DNA of 64,000 bases from Letharia columbiana (Eukaryota; Ascomycota; Lecanoromycetes; Lecanorales; Parmeliaceae). The notes under the pieces are model-generated. The model did no database searches, was not told where the DNA came from, and saw only the letters and a program-made list of their open reading frames with translations. The translations under genes and the position numbers were made by a program. Shown here piece by piece: positions 54,886-64,000 of the stretch (position 1 is the stretch's first letter; each line of letters starts with the position of its first letter). Location: contig NW_023501080.1 of NCBI RefSeq assembly GCF_014066305.1, positions 124,001-188,000 of the forward strand, in the 5' to 3' direction.

Positions 54886-55999
54886 ATGTATCTTGCAGTG
54901 GTTTTCCTAGCTCTGCTGACAATCGCTCTAAGTACCTATTTCTTATCAAAGAATACCCAACTAAGGGAAAAAATTCAAGAAGATGCAGACGCTCAGATCT
55001 TGAAGCCGAAGGAGGGGAATGGAGAAGAAGATACAAAGACGAGGATTCCAATATCAGTCAACTACCATCTCACACGGCAATGCAATTACAGCTGCGGTTC
55101 GTCACATCTGAACTGGTCCAACATTCCCCTTGAATCGTGATACTTATCTATCCTCTATACCCCTAGGTTTCTGCTTCCACACGGCAAAGACATCCCACGT
55201 CGAGCCCCTAGATAACGCTAAGCGCGCCATGCTCCTCCTCAAAGAAGCCGGCATGCGCAAAGTCAACTTCGCCGGCGGCGAGCCCTTCATGAACGCCAAG
55301 TTCTTGGGCCAACTAGCACAATACTGCAAATCCACACTCCAGCTCGAATCCGTCTCTATCGTCACAAACGGCAGCAAAGTCACCCCCACCTGGCTCGCCG
55401 AATACGGCAAATACATCGACATCATGGCCGTATCCTGCGACTCCTTCGACGAAGCCACCAACGTCAAGATCGGCCGCGGCACAGGCAAGCACTTGCAGAA
55501 ATTCAGACAACTCGCAGGGCTATGTGAGGAGTATGGGGTCATGTTCAAGGTCAACACCGTCGTCAACAGGTACAATTGGCAGGAAGACATGAACGCCGCC
55601 ATCCAAGCCATGGGCCCGAAACGCTGGAAATGCTTCCAAGTGCTCATCATCGATGAAGAGAACGGTGGCGACAAGACGCTCCGCGATGCTCGGGAATTCC
55701 AAATCACTGGCGAGGAGTTCCAGTTCTTCTGTGACAAGCACAAGCACAATGCGTGTTTTGTGCCAGAGGGGAATGGGGTGATGAAGAGTTCGTATTTGCT
55801 GCTGGATGAGTATCTCTGTTTCTTGAATAAAGGGGTGAAGGGGAAGACGAAGAGCATCTTGGAGATTGGCGTGAAGGAGGCGATGAAGGATGTCTATTGG
55901 GATGAGGAAGGGTTTCAGGAGAGGGGTGGGGAGTATCCTTGGACCAAGCCAAGCACAGGTGGGTGTGGGGAGGGAAAGAATCCTGAGCTTGAGTTCTAG
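54886..55999 (+). CDS. Viperin-like radical SAM enzyme (RSAD2 family)
   Basis: Viperins convert CTP (or other NTPs) to 3'-deoxy-3',4'-didehydro chain terminators. Exons 54886-55096 and 55167-55999 give 347 residues. The N-terminus is a hydrophobic helix (YLAVVFLALLTIALSTYFL), consistent with ER or lipid-droplet attachment as in vertebrate viperin. The intron is inside the cluster motif; splicing gives NYHLTRQCNYSCG then FCFHTAKTS, so the CX3CX2C iron-sulfur signature is complete. The SAM-binding GGEP motif is NFAGGEPFMN. Further family blocks are SIVTNGSKV, VSCDSFDE, FKVNTVVNRYNWQEDM and KRWKCFQVL. The C-terminus is longer and more Gly-rich than vertebrate RSAD2 (no ending WSK...DW). Head to head with a UMP-CMP-kinase-like gene. 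Function inferred from complete motifs. Confidence 0.95.
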
Positions 56000-56316
56000 C
56001 GTCTTCAGATCGAGGGTTGGGCGTTGCTGTGTTAGAATGTACGAATATGTTTGATAGTCAATGAATGCACTTGAATCTATCGTGGCTTCAGAAACATCCC
56101 CTGCTTTAAGGAATAGATGCCGTTTGTGTGGGCATGGGTCAAACGTCATGAATAGAGCGCACGTTTGACAGGAGGAAACGTAAAACCTCTCGAGTTTTAC
56201 TGATGGAGGCAGAGTTGAGAAATCTAAGTCCCATAACATCCGGCAAACATCCTCTTTAGACAGCACACGTTTCGTCACCATTCGTGCAAGAATTTTGCAA
56301 TTTTCAACTCGTACAG
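56000..56316. other. Spacer
   Basis: About 320 bp of viperin 3' flank and possible promoter of the next gene. Nothing recognisable. Confidence 0.4.
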
Positions 56317-58798
56317 ATGAAAGCATTATCCGAAATGCTACAAAAATGGGTATACAAGTTTTTGATCAGCTGCCAAGGTCCCCGAAAGCCGTTTATGGGG
56401 ATCGGAGTGTTGTATTTAGCTCAAGAAAGAGGTTCTTGGGACGAAATAGGATTTTTCCAGATCTGTAATGAGCAGCATACAACTTCATCAGGCTCTGGAA
56501 GTTGTGTCTGCTTTCAGAAACTCTCTCTGAATAAAGACACGTTCCCAAAACCACCTGCTTCGACTATCGATAGTCGTCGTCACTCCCAGAATCTCAATAA
56601 CACCATTGCAGAGGATATAGAAAGCGAGTCTGCTCATGTCGATTCTCGCGCAACGGTTTCACAGAGTATGAAAGAGCAATCGCGCAACGCTACCGATGAT
56701 GTTGGTATCCGATCAGGGGCCAAAATCAAACCTCAAGTTGACTTCCACAACTCCAAACCCTCTAGAGCCTGTATGTATATGCTGAAAGCAGGCCTCAAAA
56801 AATAACCTCAAAGAAATCCGTGCCTTTTAGGCCGGCAAAAAAGCGGTTATGGACGAGCGAGAAGGAAACGAGTTCAAGCCGTAACGATGCAGCAAAACCC
56901 GGCGACCCTGAAAGTGCCACCCAAAACTATGCCAAAAGTCACGCATCGAGCCACGACGGATATTTCCCACGTTCGGTAGCTGAACTGCAACGGGGCATCA
57001 ACTTTGTCGTGACGCCTCAAGGAGTCTGTCACAAACCAAACATGTCTTTACTTTACAAAGATTTCGGACAGCGCATTAACGTGATGTTGGAGTGGCTGCC
57101 CGATCGCAGTCTTCAATCGCCTCAAACTGTCCCCGGTGATAATCCATCTTACGCCGCGGACGTCAAAATCATTGCGAGTTTCGCTCATTCAGCCCAAGAA
57201 ATCGTACAAGACATGAACACTTTCAGAGGTCGCTCACCGACCTCGCTCATCGACTTCCGACCCGAAGACTTCATTGACGCACTAGATCATCGTGTATATT
57301 TGCATGCTGATCTTGCGTATGAGGTCGCGCAAGGTCTCTATATGAGAATTCATGATTTGTTGCGACTTTCGATAGACAATGCTACGATGCTGTACAACGG
57401 GTCAGACAGTATATTCCCTGGGAGAGCTTTGCGTATCCACGTTGTACGATGCCTAGCAACCCCCCTCATATGCACACGGATGCCCACAATGATGTTCCTA
57501 GTCAGCGGCAATTGAACCAGCTGCATGGGGAGGCGCCAGCACAGACGATCTTAAGACAAAGACCAGTGATTTAAAGGCATGGGAGTCGATGAGGACACCA
57601 AGAGGTGGGGAAGGCCCTATTCCCTTTCATATATGGACGGTACCGCAAAAGGCTGCTGGGCCACCCCCGGTTCCGCCAGGACGTGAAACGAACGGCAAAG
57701 CAACCCACCTGCGGAATTGGTCAAGGTATGCCTAGTAACCAGCCTTTCCATTTCTCAACAGGCACAGGTGGTGGGTTCTTCGACAGTAGCGATTCAACAG
57801 ATATTCTTGCGAGCTTTTACGCGGGGTTTGGCACAAGGGACGACGATGATATATTCTCTCGATCCTTGCCTCGGTCCACATTGCCGAAAGAGAGAACCGT
57901 GGATGATAGTGGAAATCGCGATTCAGATGGTTCGTCAACCCCGAGGAGAGAACCAGACCGCTCAGCGATCTATCAGCCTTCACCTGAACTCAAGCAACCG
58001 TCAATGCGCCGGTCAGAAACCATGCCGGTAGACCTGGTGGACCGAAGAATGCGAATGCGGCCAGGCTCTCTCGCGCCCTTGACGTCATCGAACCCAAATG
58101 ACATGAAGGCGCCCTCGGATACCAGCGACAGTAGCAGCGAGTTACATTCCGAGACGACGGAAGAGACTTATCCACCACCGAGACCGAACCCCCTCCAAAG
58201 AAAACCTACATCTGGCATCTCCCAGGATGGCAATGGAACGGGACACGATTCGATTGCGTCGAAAAAAGAGCTGTCGAACATCGGAGCGTCCATCCATGGG
58301 TCCTGGTCGTAGTAGTGGGCTCTTTGGCGAATGTGGGCCCCATGACAAGACGGAAAAGACCTTCAGACATTCTCCGAAGACCTCTGAGGACGATAAACCA
58401 CACCAACATTCGCCAGATGATCCACCTCCGCATATCGAAGGCGTATCGATCCGCTCCGACGGCAGCTCACCAACATACGAGGCTGCTTCGAGTCGGCATC
58501 CACAAGGAAGCTCACCATCAGACAAAATCAATGACCTAATTCACCAATTCAAAACTGAATACGAGCCGCAATGCCTAGATTTTCTGGATACACCCCCTCC
58601 AGATGCAAATGAAAGGAAAAAGCTTTACGACAAACTGAGTGAAAATATCTTTCAATAGAGTACGTGCTCCTCAAAATCGACGCAGTGAATGTTGAAGACG
58701 AAGTGCTCAGATGTAAGAAGAAGCAGCTGATCAATGACGCACAATCCGCGCTTGAGCAGCTAAATTCGATTATGGGAGCTGCCAATGGAGATATGTAA
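56317..58798 (+). pseudogene. BAG-domain protein gene with broken frames
   Basis: Several long frames follow one another on the plus strand: 56317-56777, 56820-57515, 57605-58312 and 58227-58658. The first pair can be joined by a GT-AG intron ending CCTTTTAG at 56829. Later pairs overlap in different frames with no plausible introns. The C-terminal part is a BAG (Hsp70 nucleotide-exchange) domain: NERKKLYDKLSENIFQ, a stop and one-base shift near 58658, then VLLKIDAVNVEDEVLRCKKK and ALEQLNSIMG. Middle segments are Ser/Pro/Asp-rich. Either a recent pseudogene or a gene with several sequence errors. Confidence 0.6.
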
Positions 58799-59412
58799 TG
58801 GAACAACTTGGAAAAGATGTTTGATGACAAGTATAAATGGCCTGCAACCCAGTTTGGTATCAGAATTGACATGTAAGAGCTTGAGCATAGTTCAAAATGG
58901 ATCATCGGAAGGGGAGAAATTAGGATCAGATGATGACTTGTGACAGGTGAGATATTGTTTAATGGCAAGCTATGATGGGAAGGAAACCATGTTACTCACC
59001 AGATATCGCCCATGCCGTGTGACGGCTGGCCTGGTATCTGGAGGAAGAACAGGCATGCTGCAGAATCCCCTGAAACGAGGTTGGCTTTTGATTTCCTTGA
59101 CGATAGAGGAGGAACATGAATGTTGCCGGTTGCTTGAATGAAAGGGCGTTCGAAGTCTAAAAACAAGAGAAAAAGGGCTATCGACAATGATTTCAAAAAT
59201 ATTCGAGACTGTGGGGGCTGAGAGCAGTGAAGGGGCCCAACACCCTCGTGATCGATAGTGACAGGAAGATTGAATCCAGGAACTGGGGGTTTCTTCATGA
59301 CTCAGCTAAACATAAGATCATGATCGACAGCGATACCTCTCAATCATAAGATATCACCCACGCTATGACTCAACTCCATTCAATGCCGCCTTTATTCACA
59401 ATGACAATGTGG
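58799..59412. other. Spacer between convergent genes
   Basis: About 610 bp; no feature recognised. Confidence 0.4.
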
Positions 59413-61847
59413 TCAAACCTCCTGGATATAATTCGCAGGCACGCTCTTCGTCACACCCCCTTTCTCGACATCCGCCCATCCATCTCCGGTGTCTTTATTT
59501 ACAAGCACAAACCTTTCTCCTTCACTCATGCCCCACTCTGCATCGCTTCGTGATTCGTAATGATACAATGCTTCGACGTATTTCAGTTTCTTGGCCCCTC
59601 GTTTGGGGGCAACCACGGGACCTTTCTTTTTGCTGGGTATGCTCCCTGTGAGGGAGGTGGAAGAGCTGGAGTACGAGGAGACGGGCCGTTCTAGGACTGG
59701 AGGGATGGCAAGCATTTCGAGGTACGATGTTGGAACAAGGCCGGTGGTGTGGGCGTTGAGACGGACAAAGGTCCAGCCAGAGCCATCTGATTCTGTTAGC
59801 ATCGAAATCCACTGGAGGGTCTAAACCATTTTTGAAACGCACCATCTGGCTCAACGATGGAGACTTCATCACCCTCTTCCACTGATGCTTCTCCATCCGT
59901 GGTCGCCTGATAAGCATAATTCATTCTCCCTCGCTGTTCTGTTGGATGTGAAGTACTCGAGCCGCCTCCACTGGGGCTGTTACCTGGCATCTCGGCGATG
60001 TACTGCGCGGGCGGCGGAGCCACAATCCTGTTCTTTCTCAACGTAGCTGGCTTGCTTGCGGGAGGTGGAGATCTTGCCCCATCTGTACTCGTCTCATCGG
60101 TTGGTACCTTCCCAGAGACTGATCTATTTGCGCTAGCCGCATATCCCGAGCTGAGAGTATCCATGGTGTTACTCCTACTCAATGCGGGCAGCTCTGTAAC
60201 GCCGTCTGGAGGTCCGCCATTACTCTGTGGTGGAGCAACTTTTGACGCTGCCTGTCTTTCCGCTTTCAATTTCTTCTTCCCTTCTTTAGACTGCTCTCCA
60301 GGACATTCCGCTGGGACTTTTAGCTCGCATTTGCTGTGGCATGTGTAGCCGCAATCTTGACAATCAAACCCCTTGGCCGATAGCCCCCATATTCTTTCTC
60401 CACAAAGATCGCAATTGGTAGGTACTTTGAAAGTTTGTGATTTGAATGCATGGTTCTGAGCTCCAAGCGATACATCGCCGACTGTGGAAGTGATTGTATG
60501 AGTCTCGACCTCGGCAGTCAATCGTTGTCGTTCGACTTCGTGGAGAAGCTCTTGGGCATTGAACATGGCCTTCACCATTTCCACCTCATCTCGCTTGTCT
60601 TTGCCTTGTCGTATGTTTCTCCGTATCATCTTAATGGCTTCGACTTCTTTCCTTCTCTTGTCCACGTCTTGCTTCAGATCCCGCAATTGGCTCTTGCTTT
60701 TGCCCAGCACATTTCGTAGGTATATCTTGGCCGTCTCATTGACCGCCATCGCACTGTCGTCCAGCCAGACGGGACTCGGCTCGAACATCAAATCCAAAGG
60801 TTCTTGCCATGGCGCCACATTATGCCGTACAAACATCATTGAGTCTAGTTTCGGGTCATTGCGTGGGATTTCCGAGCCAAGGTGCTGGAGGTGGTCGGTA
60901 CTTCGAGAAAGGGCAGATTTTTCTAGGTTGACGGCGTGAGACCACAATGAGTTGAGTTGATTAACTCGGGTCTCTGAGAGGTCTTGTAGGCTCTAAGTCG
61001 TAGTCAGAACGTGCAACAAGTGCATCGACGGGTAGCAATGGACCTTACGTCTAACAGATCGGGAACGTACTCATAGTAGTATCTCTTTTTCTGTTGGTTT
61101 GTGACGTTGATATTGATGAGATAGGTATTCTACGTTCATGGGTAAGCAGATAGCATCGTCGGAGGTATAGCGTTCTGAGTAAGGCCTCACCTTCGCATTA
61201 TGCATCTCCATAAGTTGTTGCTGGTATGCACTTTGCGCTTTGTTCTTGCCATGATCAAACGAGGACTCGGTCTTTTTCCGCCTGCTCTCTACCTCTTGGC
61301 AAGCTCCATCATACCGGCCCTTGGTTTTCTTCAGGTCACCATACGACAGATCTCGCTCCCTCTCCAACTTCGCCGAATATTCAGCGTGGCTTTTTCGTAT
61401 CTCTTCGTATCGTGCGGCCAGGTTCTTGAGTGGTTCTGCGATCTGTAGGAGAAGTTCCGAGGAATATCGGTCATGTTCTGCAGCTCTTGATTCAAGCGTA
61501 GAGAGTTGGGTGGTCCACGTCGTAAGAGAAGCACTACATGCGCATCGTCATCAGATGAAAAACATTGTTTTGCTGGCAAATTATGCGTACCACTCCAAGG
61601 ATCCCGGCGTCATGCTTGGGGTGTCTCCTACGCTTAGGCTACTGGACCGCTTGGCTTTCTTTTCAAAGTTCTTCCTGGCTAAGCCGTAAAGCTTGGAACT
61701 GTAGTCCTTCTCAATCGCCGCCCTTTCCCGGTAGAACAGCTGTATATCATCAAGCCAGGTGACTCCATTTGCAACCCAAGCATTGACTGGTTTGAAGCCA
61801 TCTTTGAGCTCGGTGCCGAATCTCGGCGCAATGTCTACCTCAGCCAT
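59413..61847 (-). CDS. BZZ1: F-BAR / C1 / double-SH3 protein Bzz1
   Basis: Actin-regulating endocytic protein that activates Las17/WASP. Five exons (61847-61591, 61533-61191, 61129-61049, 60992-59843, 59786-59413) give 734 residues. The F-BAR domain opens with FGTELKDGFKPVNAWVANGV and includes RAAIEKDYSSKLYGLARKN and YYYEYVPDLLD. A coiled coil (KSQLRDLKQDVDKRRKEVEA) leads to a C1 zinc finger, AFKSQTFKVPTNCDLCGERI ending in CHSKCELKVPAECPG. Two SH3 domains follow: MNYAYQATTDGEASVEEGDE and YVEALYHYESRSDAEWGMSE, the latter ending SVPANYIQEV. The last intron has tandem acceptors (AACAGAATCAG) six bases apart, so two isoforms are possible. Confidence 0.95.
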
Positions 61848-62509
61848 AACCTTGCTACCACTCCAGCTCAGGCAGGTGTGTATCGATCCAATCCATGGAA
61901 GAGAAAACAATTACGATAAAGTCGAGAAGAAACGAAAGGTCCAAGTAATGGATGTACACCAGCCCAAGGACTAAACGGCCGAACGCATAGACAGAGTCAA
62001 GAGTCAAGAGTGAAGAGTGAATAGTCAAGAGTCAAGAGTCAAGAGTCAAGAGTGAAGAGTGAATAGGAAGAATGTATGGTCCTGATCTAAATCGATCGAA
62101 ACGGGCTAACGCTTTATGGTATGGCTCCCGGATAGTGGCCGCTCTGCCGTGAACTCGATGTCGTGCAGCTGTCTGCTCTGCTTAGCAAATTATGAACAAA
62201 ACAACGACAGGTCTCGGACTGCTTTTGATGTGTTGCCGTCCATGTCAAATGTACGAGTGTCATTTCATGTTGTATCTGGTAACTATTATATGCGGAGCGC
62301 CAGAAGGAGTTTAGCTCGATCTACATACCCCAAGATAATTTTTCACTGACCTGATCTCTTTCCTTTGTCACAACATCTCGAACTTCTGAACTTTCAGCAC
62401 CGGGACCAACACTGGCAGTGTTGTACATTCTCTGGTTTGAAGCATTCCACGTTCTATTCGTCTTTGTCATATCTGTTAGTCTACCTTGCCCACCTAGAAG
62501 GAAACCATC
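61848..62509. promoter_or_regulatory. Divergent promoter region, BZZ1 / DBP5
   Basis: 662 bp between start codons. It contains the heptamer minisatellite at 61994. No TATA box stands out. Confidence 0.45.
61994..62065. repeat. Heptamer minisatellite (AGAGTCA/AGAGTGA)n
   Basis: About ten units of GTCAAGA alternating with GTGAAGA and GTGAATA, ending GAATAGG. Located about 150 bp upstream of BZZ1 in the shared promoter. Confidence 0.92.
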
Positions 62510-64000
62510 ATGGCTTCCTTGGACGACCGCATTTCCAAGCCGGACAATGGCCAAATTGAGGGCAAGGACATCGGATCTTCTACTGGTACGAACGCCAAAG
62601 CAGCTCCCTTCGTGCCTGGTGGATCCGTTTCATGGGCAGATGAAACCGCTGAGGCAGCGACTAACTCTGAACCTTCTGCAGTGAACGCCAAGGCTGAGAA
62701 GGAGATGAGCGACGTGTCCAAGGCCCAAACCGATGGAGCGACCGGATCAGCAGGCGGCTCTTCTGGCATCTATGATCCGAGCTATGAGGTCAACGTCAAG
62801 CTCAGCGACCTTCAAGCCAACCCTAATGATCCTCTCTACTCGATCAAGTCCTTTGAAGAGCTTGGTTTGTGAGTCTATTTCTAGCTCAACATCATGTGAT
62901 CAAGCTCTGATGCTTTCATCAGGGATGAAAATATTCTCAAAGGCATCTATCAGATGCGTTTTACCAAGCCATCTAAGATTCAGGAGAAGGCTCTGCCTCT
63001 CTTGCTTCGCGATCCTCCCACTAATATGATCGGACAATCCCAGTCTGGCACCGGAAAGACAGCAGCTTTTGTTCTCAACATGCTATCACGCCTCGACTAC
63101 TCTCCTACTATGGTCAACACCCCTCAAGCTCTTGTACTTGCGCCAAGCCGCGAATTGGCCCGTCAGATCCTTGGAGTCATCCAGGTCATGGGATCCTTCG
63201 TCGAGGGTCTGACCGCTGGTGTCGCTATCCCAATGGAGGTCGCAAACCGCAATAGAGATGGCCTCAAGGTTCAGATCGTTGTTGGCACTCCTGGAACTAC
63301 TATGGACATGATCAAACGCCGCCAGCTGATGGCTGATAAGATCAAAGTTCTTGTGCTTGACGAGGCCGACAACATGTTGGATCAACAAGGTCTTGGAGAT
63401 CAATGCATTCGGGTCAAGCAGCAAGTACAATGTTCTCGTAGATTGGGCCGGGCTTTCTAATTTGACATCTAGACTGCTACCAAAGACTGTTCAGGTCGTT
63501 CTGTTCTCGGCCACCTTTCCCAACCATGTCGTCGAGTACGCCAGCAGATTCGCTCCAAATGCGAATCAAATCACCTTAAAGCATGAGGAACTTACGGTCG
63601 AGGGCATCAAGCAGCTGTATCTTGATTGTCCTACGGAGCTAGATAAGTTTGACGCATTGGTCCGTTTGTATGGTCTCATGACCATCGGATCGTCCATAAT
63701 ATTCGTGAGGGTATGCTATCCAGTCGATCAGCAAATGAATCAAGCTAAAATACACGCAGACTCGCCACACTGCCCTGGAAATTGAGAGACGTATGAACGC
63801 AGAGAACCACACTGTTGCCTGCTTGACCGGAGAGTACCTAGGAGCTCAGCGTGACATTATCATCGACTCATTCCGTAGCGGCCATTCCAAGGTCCTCATC
63901 ACCACCAACGTCCTATCTCGCGGTATCGATGTTCAAACCGTCTCTCTCGTGGTTAATTATGTAAGTCGCGTTGATTGCTATATATTCTTACCTCACTGAC
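62510..64000 (+). CDS. DBP5: DEAD-box RNA helicase Dbp5, 3' end beyond window
   Basis: mRNA-export helicase acting at the cytoplasmic face of nuclear pores. Exons 62510-62868, 62923-63420, 63473-63710 and 63760-63960; the last intron starts at 63961 and the gene continues outside. The N-terminus is acidic. Helicase motifs: Q motif [14 protein letters not shown], Walker [12 protein letters not shown], Ia [58 protein letters not shown]. The [11 protein letters not shown] and [13 protein letters not shown] blocks are Dbp5-specific. The second intron starts GCAAGT (GC-AG) at 63421; only this donor keeps the frame (VKQLLPKTVQ). Confidence 0.95.

Noticed and set aside
1..64000. CRISPR arrays, operons, prophage or IS elements
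   Set aside because: The DNA is clearly eukaryotic with spliceosomal introns; no regularly spaced repeats of that kind are present.

Overview
The window is nuclear DNA of a filamentous ascomycete (Pezizomycotina; the class cannot be fixed from this sequence alone). The evidence is intron style, gene density and gene families. Introns are mostly 45-70 bp, with GTNNGT donors and CTAAC/CTGAC-like branch points. Families include a Clr5-ankyrin protein, two PTH11-type seven-helix receptors, a Pom1-type DYRK kinase and a DUF7730-type relic. Genes alternate strands and several pairs share short promoters. For most multi-exon genes I rebuilt the splice sites by hand, and the summed exons divide by three.

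Layout. 0-10 kb: ZIP zinc transporter (-), NOP16 (+), a peroxisomal ferlin-domain protein (-), a repeat-filled spacer, and a Clr5-ankyrin protein (+). 10-13 kb: a decayed Rho GTPase and about 760 bp of polypurine GGAGGCA-type minisatellite. 13-21 kb: a rhodopsin-like receptor (-), an APC permease (+), a DsbA-family protein with two microexons (-), and a GPI-type surface protein (+). 21-31 kb: POM1 (-), a golgin-like coiled-coil protein (+), and an unknown protein with four internal repeats (-). 31-37 kb: a decay zone with a GMC oxidoreductase relic carrying a 469-bp inverted-repeat element and a DUF7730-like relic with an in-frame stop, then a second receptor (+). 37-48 kb: a methyltransferase behind a duplicated promoter, an unknown three-exon gene, a CYTH triphosphatase, a dioxygenase relic, MAF1, AP-1 sigma, the glutamate-cysteine ligase modifier subunit, and BUD32. 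48-56 kb: two metabolic pairs, described below. 56-64 kb: a broken BAG-domain gene, BZZ1, and the start of DBP5, which runs off the window.

The most interesting part is 48-56 kb. A urea-carboxylase-like protein (biotin carboxylase, PxpC-like, PxpB-like, biotinyl domain) is divergent from a PxpA/LamB/YcsF gene, which suggests a two-gene lactam or 5-oxoproline hydrolysing unit. Right next to it, a UMP-CMP-kinase-like gene is head to head with a fungal viperin (radical SAM). This recreates the RSAD2-CMPK2 neighbourhood of vertebrates and the viperin-nucleotide-kinase neighbourhoods of prokaryotes, and it is the best candidate for an undescribed fungal antiviral or nucleotide-analogue module.

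Other notable signals are three GC-AG introns, 11-nt and 21-nt microexons, a homopolymer frameshift at the start of BUD32, several kinds of local tandem duplication, and five gene relics.
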